From: Henricia sp. BOLD:AAB3569
Taxonomy: Eukaryota; Echinodermata; Asteroidea; Spinulosida; Echinasteridae
Assembly: GCA_037783545.1 (NCBI GenBank)
Contig: JBBELK010000369.1
Coordinates: forward strand, 868,001 to 932,000
DNA length: 64,000 bases
Direction of reading: 5' to 3'
Part shown: positions 22,087 to 34,400 of the stretch, piece by piece
Layout: every line of letters starts with the position of its first letter
Numbering within the stretch: the stretch's first letter is position 1
Notes under the pieces: model-generated
What the model saw: the letters and a program-made list of their open reading frames with translations, nothing else
What the model was told of the DNA's origin: nothing
Database searches by the model: none
Position numbers and translations under genes: made by a program

Positions 22087-22789
22087 ACTAAAGGTTTGTC
22101 CGCATTGGACGTTTTGGGGGAAATCTTTGGGTACTTTTCCTATTTTAAGTCCAATGCGGACAACCTAGGACGTTTTCCTCTCAGTAACTTTAAGTCCTGC
22201 AGCGGTTACTTCTCCTGGCCAACTTCTACCCAGGAAAATTGACCAAGGAACTTTTCCCGAGACGAAACGTCCAATGCGGACACAGCAAATCGGTAAAATC
22301 GCTCTGGAAGTATATACGTATACGTCCGGGCCGTGAAGGTCAAACTGCGAAGGGACACTGCGCATGCATGCTCTCCTACGGTCTCGGGAAAAGTGTAAAT
22401 GTGACCCGCTCTGCAAAAAAGAGTCACAAGTCGCGCTGGCTAGTATTCTTTTTGCGACCCTAAAAAGAAATCTGTGGCATTTCTACGCTCATTAAAATAC
22501 CTAAACACAAAAGAAATGCCAGGCGTAACACAGACATTCCAGGGGGAACACAGACATTCCAGGCGATATCTGGGCACCGCCAGGATTGTGTTTTGGTATT
22601 TTATTGAGCGTGGATTTGCCGTGGATTTCTTTTTATGGTCGCAAAAAGAATACTATAGCCAGCGCGACTTGTGACTCTTTTTTGCAGAGCGGGTCACAAA
22701 TGCGGACAGCAGTACAAATTTTCCTTTTACCATCGTCTTGGTAAAACCTTCCAAAAAACAAGTCCAATGCGGACACGGCTAGCTTTAGT
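22087..22789. mobile_element. MITE with GTCCGCATTGGAC motifs, interrupted by another
   Basis: The outer ends begin ACTAAAG and end CTTTAGT, each next to a GTCCGCATTGGAC or GTCCAATGCGGAC copy. Two more such motifs are inside. A second foldback element at 22402-22696 is inserted within it. Confidence 0.65.
22402..22696. mobile_element. Nested foldback element with TGACCCGCTCTGC ends
   Basis: Arms of about 100 bp are inverted around a short centre. The centre holds two tandem copies of CACAGACATTCCAGG. It lies inside the element at 22087-22789. Confidence 0.75.
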
Positions 22790-23534
22790 GTGAATGTGAA
22801 AGGAAGTACATGTACGTCAGTAAACCAAACGCCATTCATGTATGTGAGGCGGACTTTGTCATGTTGTGTAAAATTTCAATTTAAACATTTTCCGATCCAA
22901 CCATGCAGAGACCCGAGTGATTTTGCACAGCGCGGATATTAATGAGAACACCGATGACTAATTAATTCCTTTTATTCGGGGGATTTTCTGCAATCAAAAT
23001 GAAAGCATATAATTATCAATAAAATGCAATCAGCAAATTTCACTTACATTGCGGAACTTCACTTGATAACCAAAACATAATTAAAAAGCATGCTGGTTTC
23101 CTGCCGAACGCGAAACAGGCTCGGCTCACAAAATGTTCGTCATCCCGGTTTTCCGAATCCGTGGGGATCAAAAAGGCAATTAAGGGACGAAAATATAAAC
23201 CGAAAGCTGTTAATTTTGTCGAAAGTGGATAAATCAGTCCGCCAAAAATGTTGCAATTGTGTCTGGTTTCATTTGTATGTATCTCCGAGTCGGCCTACCG
23301 TGACGTCAGAATACAACTTGCGTGCCAACTAACGAAACTCGAAACCACAAAATGTCTAAAAACACTTAATTTCTAATGAGTGTTGTCTTAGCTATCGGGA
23401 ATGGGTGAAACTCGAAAATTTATAACAAATAATAATACATGTAAACAAACGTGCACTGAGGATGGCCAGTTTCCGAAAATTGTACAATTTATCGAGAGAA
23501 ACCCTGTTCCCCGTATGGGTCATCGACTCGCAAT

Positions 23535-23875
23535 CATAGGTGAAAACTTGGGGTTGCGGGTTCGAGCCTTCCCTCGGCTGCGGTGCCTGTGCCCTTAAGC
23601 AAGGCACTCAACCACACCTGCTCCATCCTTCGGAAGGGATGTAAAGCCGTCACTTGGTCCAGTGTGTTAGGTAACGGTAACGCACTTTAAAGATCCCAGA
23701 GCATTCTTAATATTTCGTGAAGAGCAAGGGGATTCCCCGGTGTCTCTGGCCATTTATAATTATTCATGCATGGGTTTCCTCACGCTTGCGAGTGACAGTG
23801 CAATGGGCACTTTAGAGGAATCCTTGGTATGAATACCAGAAAGAAATAATAATAATAATAATAATAATAAATGTT
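23535..23875 (+). mobile_element. tRNA-derived SINE, family B, full body with AAT tail
   Basis: The B box GGGTTCGAGCC is followed by AGCAAGGCACTCAACC, CTCCATCCTTCGGAAGGGAT and GTGACAGTGCAATGGGCAC, ending in an (AAT)n run at 23849-23870. Partial copies lie at 50347-50447 (minus, 3' end), 54155-54375 and 61745-61961. Confidence 0.8.
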
Positions 23876-23924
23876 TTGTCGAAGCAAAGTGGAAAATAAA
23901 TTAACATATAGTTAATTAGGGTTT

Positions 23925-24085
23925 GGTTTTCTTGCCCTTACCCGACGTAATTATTAATACGCGGTGCTTTCCCGAAACACTATAAAAAAACTTCATAGCG
24001 TGCTTGGGTGGGACTGGAACCCACGACATCCTGCAAACAAGGCAGACGTCTTAACCACTCGACCACCGAGCTAGCGGTCGTGTTG
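23925..24085 (-). mobile_element. tRNA-derived SINE, family A, most complete head
   Basis: On the minus strand the head reads GGTGGTCGAGTGGTTAAGAC, then GTCTGCCTTGTTTGCAGG and a B-box-like GGGTTCCAGTCCC. The GCACGCTATGAAG body follows and ends at TTACGTCGGGTAAGG. This copy shows best that the family derives from a tRNA. Confidence 0.8.
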
Positions 24086-24881
24086 AATGGCTGGTTCGAA
24101 TCATTTCGCAACGGGGATCGCAAACAGAAGTCTATGCAGCTAGCATATACGCATACCAGAATTCGTTATGACGACGTTCCGTACCGCTTTTGTAAGTGCC
24201 CAAACGCTAATAAATTCAAGGGGAATCTTAAATTTTACAAATAAATGAAGAAAATGTATGAATTTGTAACACTATAAGACTACCTTTTTTCCACAAGTAA
24301 TAACATTTTCCCATTTTATAGTAATAATAATTTTTAAAGTGGACTCCAAATCGTTTGGTGAAAATCCTTATTCCGACGTGGAGCCAAAATGGTACCGAAA
24401 TAACGGTAGCTGCACACGCTTTAGCTTCTATTACAGGTGCCCGGAAGTAGATGAATCTGGCGGCGTCCCGCAAGTTCTCGAGGTGTACTTATTACACGGT
24501 CACATATTATCGTCTTCGTATATAGAATACGTGGATCAGAAACCAGTCTAAGTCTCAGCTCTGCAGACGATTTTCCGGCCGTGAGTAAACTTTCGGCTGC
24601 TTGGCAGCTTCGGTCGGAGTTTTTCCATTATTTTCGTCATTTGTGCTCGTTTTTCTAGAGGGCATACAATCATGACAATTCTGCATGAAGTTGTAAAAAT
24701 CTCAAGTGTGAATGGATCATTTTTAGTGAGTTGTTGACAAAGTTGACAAAATGACTGAACTTGAACAAGACGAAGTCAAGTGTACGTACGTGTGCGCGCG
24801 TTTTTACCACAAAATCCCCACTTTAGGGGTGTGGTAGCGTGGGGGTTTGGGGGAGAGGGGGTCTGGTAGGGAGCTGGAGGG

Positions 24882-25261
24882 CAATAGACTTATGACATAA
24901 TGACGTCACGCAGTGTTTACTGCGGTGCATTATGGGTGAAGTGTATCTCTTTTCGCCGCCTTTTGCCAAAACCATAGTTCCGGCGGCATCGTACGTGGGC
25001 TTAACCATGTTAACTCACGCAGGTCACAACTATTAGGTTGACACGAACCATTTTAGAAAATTACGATCTTTGTTTTTGACAGGTTTTTTTTGCCAGCGAA
25101 GTGGTTAGTAATTAGTAAAGTTCACAAAGTTACGTGCATAATACGCTAGGCGCTATGCATGCAACGCACGCAAACTAGAGATACAGAGATTTCGTCCTAC
25201 TTTTCACCCATAATGCACCGCGGTAAACATTGCGTGACGTCATTACGTTTCAGGTCTATTG
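24882..25261. mobile_element. MITE with CAATAGAC ends containing CRE-like motifs
   Basis: Arms of about 60 bp are inverted; both carry TGACGTCA and GGTGCATTATGGGTGAA-type sequence. The terminal eight bases CAATAGAC and GTCTATTG are perfect complements. No coding sequence is present. Confidence 0.7.
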
Positions 25262-25691
25262 ATGGCAAGTGATAGACAATCCTCAATCGAGGTGGAATCT
25301 GCTTTCTGTTCAATCGACGCAGTTGACTGCTGTGACGGATTAAAAGAGAAAGTTCTCAGAATCATCCCGAGTCTGTTCTTGATTAAAGGAGCGTGTTCCA
25401 ATTTTTTTCCAGAAATTGATTTCATTTTAATTAATAAATTATATCAAATATCTCCCCAATTACTATGAGAAGAAAACAGGATATTTGCAATTTCCAGTTT
25501 GGATGTGAAAGCAAAAAGGTTGGTGTAATTACTGCACTGCCATGAACCAGATAAATTAGTTTACAAAATATTGGTGGTTTTTTGTGATATCCTTAAAAAT
25601 ATACGGAATGATATCACGAAATTTCAGAATGGTCATGAGAAAAAATGACAAAATATGGCATCAAAATCTCAACACCCATGGGAAAAATGTG

Positions 25692-26516
25692 GGTATTTTT
25701 TTAGTTTATGTCTCAACTCGAATTTAAGGAAAATAATTATTGGAATCGATAGCTTGGAGTTGGACGATTTTAGAATACTTGGTATTTTTTTCATATACAT
25801 TGAACACGGATTTGGGTAAATTTATATATTGGAATCGATAGCTTATTCAATTCTAAAATATACTTCCCACTGACACTTCCGTCGCAAATGTTGCATTTCT
25901 GAGATAAATAAATAAATTACTGCATAAAGTAATGCACAAAATGACGCGGCGAGCGGTCTGTGCGTAAGCGCGACAACAGAGGGTGCTGCGCGCGCGCGTG
26001 AATGGTTATCTTGTGCACTAACTGAAGGCAATTTTTGAAGAAGAAAACATGATTTTTCTACAGAAAAGCAACATTTGCGACAAAAGTGCAAGTGGGAAGT
26101 ATATCTTAAAATTACATTATGTGTTGATTCCAGGAGGTAATTTTCTTAAAATCTTTGTTCAATGTATACGAAAAAAATACCGAATACTTACATACATTTC
26201 GGTCGCAAAGGCTTAGTTTTAGAGAAAAATCACGGAAAAAATATTGCATATGATTGCACGCAAAGCGGCCGGCCAGAAACCAAACGGATCATCACGCGCA
26301 CGTACTCTTTCTTCGCGCGCTTCACGCACTGCTCGCCCGGCAGCAGTTTCACACACTTGTATGGCGGCGGGCGTGACAAAAACACAGAATTTTCATGGAA
26401 ACGCAACATTTGCGACGGAAATGCCAATGGAAAAGGTATTCCAAAATCGTCCAAGCTATCGATTCCAATAATAATTTTCCTTAAATTCAAGTTGGGACAT
26501 AAACTAAAAAAATACC
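25692..26516. mobile_element. Inverted-repeat element inserted in repeat E
   Basis: Arms of about 85 bp begin GGTATTTTTTTAGTTTATGT and contain GGAATCGATAGCTTGGA. Repeat E is cut on the left after CCCATGGGAAAAAT and resumes on the right at AAAATGTGATCTGG, so the insertion is plain. The centre is also partly palindromic and GC-rich (CGCGCGCGC at about 25990). Confidence 0.7.
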
Positions 26517-26751
26517 AAAATGTGATCTGGTCTCTCTCTTTAAATAATGAATGAAATGAACAAGTAATTATTCCGAAAATTAACATACAAATATAAATAA
26601 TGCACAGGAAAATTATTATGCACCTAGGCCTACATGTACTATCAAATGTTTCCGCTCCAGGCCACCCCACCTATTAGAAGATTCTTTTGGGGATTGTAAC
26701 TTTTTGTGTGACAAAAGTTAGGGGACAAAAATCTCTGGAAGAAATTGAGAG

Positions 26752-27134
26752 GTTGATCATGGCTTCAGACCTCGTGTGCAAAAGATATGAGACAGACTGA
26801 ACATTTTATAAGTGTTTCCTCAAATAATCTTAATTTTTTCTCACTAAACAATTGGCCATCAAATCTACTTAAAAGAAAAAATTCTGAAAGAACTGGTCGC
26901 CACTATTCTCCTTATAATGACTTAAATAACCACAAAAATGGGAAGTGGGCAATAGTTGGGAAGTTGATAAGAAATATTTTTCTTTAAAATGACTCATCTA
27001 TCATTGGAATGTGCAGATTTGATGGTAAAAAACCAAACATTTCGAGTGGGAAAAATTTAATATTTTGTGAGGAAACATATGTCAGCCTGTCTCATATGTT
27101 TGCACACAATTAAAGGTCTGAAGTTATGATCAAC
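26752..27134. mobile_element. MITE with GTTGATCATGGCTTCAGAC ends
   Basis: Inverted ends of about 50 bp include GAGACAGACTGA and its complement TCAGCCTGTCTC. One-sided relatives occur in lectin-receptor introns at about 35165-35330 and 38930-39100. Confidence 0.65.
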
Positions 27135-28428
27135 TTCCCAATTTTTTCCGTCTATGGAAATTTAAACCTCCTTATTCTGCCTTTACACTGCAACCAACAA
27201 CTGCACAATATTCGCTGGCATTTTGAGGAGGAAAATACGGATTTATACTAACCTGTATTTACCGTACGCATGGTACCCAACGCACAACCATGGCACAATA
27301 TACTCTGTGATGCATTTACAACACTTTGCCCGTCTTTATGGCCCGCAAAGTACACCATTTGTAGATAATCATATGCACTCATATATATTGGAACATACTT
27401 GTATGTTGCCTATTTCATCCATTTTACGGTGTTTTGATGGGAAAAAAGAGGTTTTCAATGCAGCGAAGTGACGATGTGTATAAAACAGCACTTCAAAGGT
27501 CAACCAGAAAACGTCTGTACCGTTGACCTCAGCGCTTCCGGTTGACGCAACATAATTTGAGCGCGCCTGCAGTGGTTAGTCTATTGATATAACTCCTCTT
27601 GGTCTCTGGTAAAACTTATCTTTTTGCAGTAAAGTTGCAGTAAAGATTGCTTAAATTTGAACCTATTTTTTCAATTTTTGCCTGCTGCTGTTTTCTGCTG
27701 CAAAACACGTACAACTTATGACCAATTAGAGCCAAAGTCGAAGACAGTTAATAGCAGAGCACTGTGTAGCAGAGGCTCGTCAGCAATGCGCGCGCATGGA
27801 GCTGCGTATTTCGTGGCACGAATTTGGCGCGTGCACATTGCTGACGAGCTTCTGCTTTTAACTAACCATAAATTGTTCTCAGCCTAGCAATAATTGTTAT
27901 TTTTATTTCCTTTAGTAATATGACATGATAATGCACCAGAAAGTTTAAATTTGGTGAGAAAACATGATTTTAGAAGTGAGAAAAGTTCAAGTTTTTCTTT
28001 GAAAACACTTTTGTTTTTATGCCATAGAAGTTAGTGCATGGATTTTTTCTGGTCTTTCCTGTAATTATCCTAACTAACTGTTTTTGTTTTCTTTCCTTTT
28101 TTTCTCTTCCGTTTTTCCCTTTTTCAATAGCTAAATCAAAGTTCAAGCACCCAAGCCGTCAAAACTCAATCAAGTTTATTCGATGGACTTTGTTATCAGT
28201 ACCGATCTCATTCTAACTGACGTTTTTAAAAATAAATACCCCGTGGGCGGATACGATTTTATATTGGTATCCATATTTCAAAGTTCAAAAACTTCATTGT
28301 GTGTACTGTATATCTGTACCTGATTGATGATATTTTTGCTTTAGAGTAAAAAAACACGAAAAAACTGCCGTTCATTTAATTTTGAACAAATCTACGCTAA
28401 AGTGTACAAGTCGAAGAAGTAATTAACA

Positions 28429-31400
28429 ATGTCGAGACATTTATTTTTGTTCGTAGTTGCTGGATGGTTGTGTTTAAAGACTCTAAACGCCCAAACCCAG
28501 ACGTCCAATTCAAGTGGTACGTATTGGTATTTTATTTGTAAGCTCAAAGGTACTTTGTGCCCAGATATTCACAATGTTTTTTTTACACCAAAATTTACTA
28601 CACAAGTTGACAAAAAAAACCTGACTAAAAGTGTCGATTTGGTAACAAACACAACACGCTTTTTTTCCTGTGTAAAGTTTTGTTGGAGGAAAAAATTGTA
28701 TGCAGAAAATTTTTTACCTTTCATCAACACAAAAACCATGCATGGATTTTTCAGTTTTCTAAAGTATTACTGCATCTATGTGGCTGAAATAAATTTCTAC
28801 AAGGCAGTTTATCAACGTTATTCTTTAGTTATGTAATGCTGTTGTTCCTGTTCTTTTAAAAAGTTTTCCAATCATGTAATATGTCTTTAAAGGCCCATTG
28901 TATCATTTGCAATGATCAAATTTTGTTTTTCATGAGTTGACAAGAAAAACCCTAATCAAAGTGTTGATAGCAATGGTAACAAATACCACATGAATTTATT
29001 TCCGTCCAAAATGGTATTTCATGTTGGAAATTGACAACCAAAGGTGGTTTTCTAAAAAGGTCCCGTGCACGGGACTTTTTAACCATTTACTTGTAACAAA
29101 ATCCATATAGATTTTCAAGGTTTTCTGAAGCATTGATGCATATGGTAGCCAAAATTTCTTCAGGCTAGTTTACCAACATTCTTCCTTAGATATGTTATAC
29201 TCTTATTCCACGAATCTGTAAAACGTTTCATCTTGCATATGATACATAGGGCCTTTAACCATCTTATAAATTCTACAAATAGGTTTAAGATACACGAATT
29301 CTTCACAGCATGAGTACCTTTTCTTTATTCTTCAAGGGTTGTGTCCAGAATCGCACTTGCCAGGGCCCAACGGTTCGTGCTATTGGTTTAACCACGGGGC
29401 TGACGCTGAAGAGTGGTGGGACTACGGAAGATCGTATTGCCTGGAAGCTGAAAGTGACCTTGCAATTATCAATGATCAAGAAGAACTAAACTACATCTTG
29501 AGCCAAACGGAAATCTTGGCACCAGGCCAAGATTGGTGGATCGGTGAGTTATCCTAGCACTACTTGTATAGAGCCTTTACATCAACGGCCATATTTGTGA
29601 ACATGTTTCAAATGTTTGACATTGGGCAAAGTAACGAACACAACATCTGATAGGGTGCATGATCACCATAGTCGTGACAATTTAAAACTGCCTATTATGA
29701 GCTAGTTCAATATTAACCATCCAAATTGTCCAAATCGTCTTTTACTATCAGGCTACTTTGATGTCGCTGTGGAAGGGTGGTGGCGTTGGATGGACTGCAG
29801 CGATACCAGTGACTGGCAGTCAACTCTATGGGCACCCGGGGAACCAGCCAAGTTGGAAGATTGTGCATTCATTCGAGGAAACAGTGGCCAAATCGCTGCT
29901 GAAGTTTGTGACAAAAAACTTAATTACATATGTGAAGTTTCCCCAAAAGGTGAGTTAATAATAGTCTGAAAATTTTTAAAGCCCCAATACATCATTTGCA
30001 GTTAATCAACAAATTACTTAATAAGTTGACAAGAAAGACCTGACTAAGGCCCGCTTTAAACGTGTTTGTTGGTTATTTCCTTACTCACATACGCGCTGCG
30101 AGCATGCGCATTCCTAGTTGTGAACAAAATTGCGGACCAACTTCGAATTGGAATTAAATTCGACACGGCAGAAGCACGACGTTTGAAGCCAAGCCGTGCT
30201 TGTGCCGCACTAAATTGAGTTAGCACGGCAGACCCTGTCGAGCTAAAATTTTCTGCCGTGCCGAATTCATTTTGCCGAGCCAAATGGCTTCAAACGTCGT
30301 GCTTGTGCCGTGTCTAATTTTAAAAATCAAGTTGAATTTAATTCGACATGGCATAAGCGCGACGTTTGAAGCGGGCCTAAAAGTGTTGATAGCAATGGTA
30401 ACAAACACCACATGATTTTGTTTTTGTGTGTATGTGTACAAAGGTACCCTTGTGTGAGAATTGCTAGCTGAAGGTGTTTTGTTTTGTTTTAGTTGTCTGC
30501 TTCCAATTTTTTTACTATTCAAGCGTACACAAAAACCATGCATGGAATTTTCAGGTTTTCTGAAGTATTGCTGCATCTATGTGGCTGAAATTTCTACAAG
30601 GCAGTTTTGTCGACATATACTTTTAATTACGAGTGGAAATAATGCCGTTTTTAACAGTTTACCAATCATACACTCTATCTTTAAAGGATTTACAAAAAAC
30701 GATACCTATCCAAGGAATGTTGCGGCCGTGGCCCTTAGCTCATCTAGCGTGGAGGTATCGTGGGAAGTATCGCAATACGCATGTGAAATCTTCGGTTACA
30801 GAGTACATTATTATACAACGCTGGATGAAGAACAAAAAGGTTAGAATATATGTTATTTATTGTCGTTTGCCAATAGACCGTATCGAATAGCCGCCATTTT
30901 GTGGGGGACCTTTTGTTACCTAAACTGTTCAACAATGGAAGCACAATATGCGCAACCATGCATGTCCTCAAGGAACAAAGAAACTGCCCTACGAAATGGC
31001 GGCTATTCGATACGGTCTATATGCCCAGGGCACAGCCCAGGACACAAAGACGCAACTTTATGCACAAATGTGACCTTACTTTATACAACCAATGCATGTG
31101 CAATTCTGTGTCAAATCACCCAATGGGTTAAACCCACATATCTATTAACAACAAGATAGGAAACGGAGGCCGTACGCGCATAACCGCGCCTTCTCATTAG
31201 CATAGTTTTGGGCACCTCATTTGCATACTTTTGGGCACTATTTGCATACTTTTGGGCACCTCAGTTGCATGGTTTTGGGCACTTCCCCATTGAATTACAC
31301 GTAAAACCTCTCGCATGTGCACCTTCTCAATGTTTGTGACGACCACGCGTGTTATGTTCGAACACAAAACGACGCGTTCCAAGCTGCCTGAAACCGGTTA

Positions 31401-34400
31401 CGGTGATGTGCCATTCAATAACACAGTCGTTTCTTATCTTGTTGTTAATAGATATCTGTGGTTAAACCCGACCATTTCGGATTTTGATGAAACTTGGTAT
31501 TTATATACTTGTTGATTAGGATCACCTTGCACAAAATCTCGAATTCTGAGATCGCTATAGACTACTAAAGTGAAAACTTCACCCTTTGTGTGTTGCCAAG
31601 GTTACTGGGTCTGCACTAAAACCAGTGAACTGTTTCCCTGCACTATAGCAATGGAGGTTTCAGATTACCAGCGAATGTTTGGACCCAATTACCATGGCAA
31701 ATGACATCACACTTTAATAGTCTATTGGACCAGTGATTTGGGAGATTCTCCCTGCCCCTTAAATGTGGAAATTGTTTGCTAAAAGGGGCAGGGTCACCAA
31801 CATTTAACCCTCATATCTCAGGAACTACCAAGCAAATTTTTACACAATTGGTATTGTTGGAAAGGGAATTTGACAAGGATATTCCAAATCTTGCTTTTTT
31901 TGCAGGTTCATTGACTATATATGGTGGTAATGTAAGCTCAGTGATATTGACGGGACTCAATGTAGAAACGGAATATTCCATTGGTGTTGCTGGTTTAAAC
32001 TTGGATGAGGAATTGGACCAGGTCGGACCTGTGCTTGTCACCACGCCCTGGGGTGAGTATGATCCTGAGAGGAGTACACCACTGTGCCTCGTAGCTCAGC
32101 TGGTAGAGCAACTGCCTGGTGTGTCAGTGGTCTTTGGGAAAACCTGTGGGAGTATACGACTGTGCCTCATAGCTCAGATGGTGGAGCATCTGCCCTGTGT
32201 GTCAGAGGTCTTTGGGGGAATCCTGAGGGAGTACATGTATACCACTGTGCCTCATAGCTCAGCTGGTAGAGCATCTGCCCTGTGTGTCAGAGGTCTTTGG
32301 GGGAAACCTGAGGGAGTACATGTATACCACTGTGCCTCATAGCTCAGCTGGTAGAGCATCTGCCCTGTGTGTCAGAGGTCTTTGGGGGAAACCTGAGGGA
32401 GTACATGTATACCACTGTGCCTCATAGCTCAGCTGGTAGAGCATCTGCCCTGTGTGTCAGAGGTCTTTGGGGGAATCCCAAGGGAGTACATGTATACCAC
32501 TGTGCCTCATAGCTCAGCTGGTAGAGCATCTGCCCTGTGTGTCAGAGGTCTTTGGGGGAATCCCGAGGGAGTACATGTATACCACTGTGCCTCATAGCTC
32601 AGCTGGTAGAGCGTCTGCCCTGTGTGTCAGAGGTCTTTGGGGGAATCCTGAGGGAGTACATGTATACCACTGTGCCTCATAGCTCAGCTGGTAGAGCATC
32701 TGCCCTGTGTGTCAGAGGTCTTTGGGGGAATCCTGAGGAAGTACATGTATACCACTGTGCCTCATAGCTCAGCTGGTAGAGCGTCTGCCCTGTGTGTCAG
32801 AGGTCTTTGGGGGAATCCTGAGGGAGTACATGTATACCACTGTGCCTCATAGCTCGGCTGGTAGAGCATCTGCCCTGTGTGTCGGAGGTCTTTGGGGGAA
32901 TCCTGAGGAGTACATGTATACCACTGTGCCTCATAGCTCAGCTGGTAGAGCGTCTGCCCTGTGTGTCAGAGGTCTTTGGGGGAATCCTGAGGGAGTACAT
33001 GTATACCCCTGTGCCTCATAGCTCGGCTGGTAGAGCATCTGCCCTGTGTGTCGGAGGTCTTTGGGGGAATCCCGAGGGAGTACATGTATACCACTGTGCC
33101 TCATAGCTCAGCTGGTAGAGCATCTGCCCTGTGTGTCGGAGGTCTTTGGGGGAATCCCGAGGGAGTACATGTATACCACTGTGCCTCATAGCTCAGCTGG
33201 TAGAGCATCTGCCCGGTGTGTCAGAGGGCTTGTGTGGAAATCTGAGGAAATATACTCGAAATTGGGCCCCAATTTAGCTCAAATCAGTAATTTGTCATAG
33301 CTAATTTTTCTGCAGGCTGTCCGCCATATTATGAAGAGGGGCCCACAGCACGTTCATGCTACGCATTTGTCAACGAAGCCTGGCCTTGGGATGATGCACG
33401 TAGCATATGCGCTTCAGCTGATGACGGTGATCTAGCAATAATCAACGACGATGCGGAATTACAGTACGTCATGACGAGAACAGCAGAGATCAACCCGGGT
33501 CAAACATGGTGGCTTGGTGAGTTTTGAAGAATTCGTTTTGAGAAAATTTTTAAAATAATTCCCATGCACCTTTTTGTGAAAAAGAAAAACATTTCTGTCC
33601 AGGTTACATCCGTTATATAGGAAATTTGTACAGGGAGGTGTTTCCAATCACATAAATTTATTTTTTCTTGGAACAAGTTATTTTCTTGGAACAACTAAGT
33701 TTATTTCTTTGATTTTGCGACAAGATAAAGCGATTTATTTTTAAAAATATTATTTTGGTATTGAAATATATAAACCTCCTACCCAACTTTGCAAAATCGT
33801 CTATTTTTAGGATACTTCGATGCGTCAGTGGAAGGTTGGTGGCGTTGGGTAGATTGCGGCGATACCAGTGACTGGCAGTCAACTCTATGGGCACCGGGGG
33901 AACCAGCCAAGTTAGAAGACTGTGCATTCATTCGAGGAAACGATAGCCAGATCGCGGCTGAAGTTTGCAACACGAAACTCCATTTTATTTGCGAAGTTTC
34001 CCCGAAAGGTGAAAAATGTAGCCAATTTGAAAGCATTGTTATGTTTCGAAAAAAGAGCTTTAAATCAGAAAGAAAGAGGCGTTATAGCGAGAGTTTAATA
34101 TATACTAAGACAATTTAAGATGAATTTATATAAATGCGTGTGCACACACAATTTACAAGGGTACCCTCATGTGTATGAAACTAGGCCCCTGACCCCCGAG
34201 GCATTTTGGCTATGTTTTCCATGCGGTATAGCAAGGGAACCAGCCCAAGTAGGCGGTGGCTTCACACAATTTCTCGAAAGCATGGAGACAGTATTTAATT
34301 TTCTCAGAACATGAGGTACTGAGCTGACTTACACACAGGTTTGGTTTTTATCATACACATCCTCAATCACACATGGGGGAAAAAAACGTTTGTAACAGTT

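Larger units (their letters stand above)
19939..28428. other. Intergenic stretch between IL-17 and the lectin receptor
   Basis: This stretch is mostly nested inverted-repeat elements, SINEs, a tRNA-like hairpin array and AT-rich DNA. Open stretches at 24339-24551 and 25259-25383, and a start codon followed by a donor at 24751-24779, were considered, but no family or consistent gene emerged. A possible minus-strand 5' exon with CRE-like TGACGTCA lies at about 23041-23310. No lectin-receptor TATA box was found just upstream of 28429. Confidence 0.5.
28429..32052 (+). other. Receptor exons 1-5: signal peptide, CTLD1, FN3-1
   Basis: The signal peptide is MSRHLFLFVVAGWLCLKTLNA. CTLD1 begins LCPESHLPGPNGSCYWF and includes the WIGL-like WWIGYFD, WAPGEPAKLEDCAF and YICEV landmarks. 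The usual EPN or QPD sugar-contact triplet is EPA. FN3-1 is split over two exons, NDTYPRNVAAVAL and LTIYGGNVSSVILTG, and has an unusual cysteine in SQYACEIFGY that recurs in all four FN3 copies. Confidence 0.85.

Noticed and set aside
24339-24551. Plus-strand frame with EPKWYRNNGSCTRF
   Set aside because: The composition looks somewhat protein-like, but there is no recognised family, no clear splice partner and an open opposite strand; too weak to call.
25259-25468. Plus-strand frame starting MASDRQSSIEVESAF
   Set aside because: It starts in the end of a MITE and ends in repeat E; only about 120 bp is unique.
28517-28836. Read-through of receptor exon 1 to a 135-residue protein
   Set aside because: The extension is repeat D; the donor at 28517 joins in phase to CTLD1.
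32066-33253. Overlapping open frames of about 75 residues with VPHSSAGRASALCVRGL motifs
   Set aside because: They come from an 85-bp tandem repeat read in rotating frames; the same words appear in every array, and no start or splice context supports coding.
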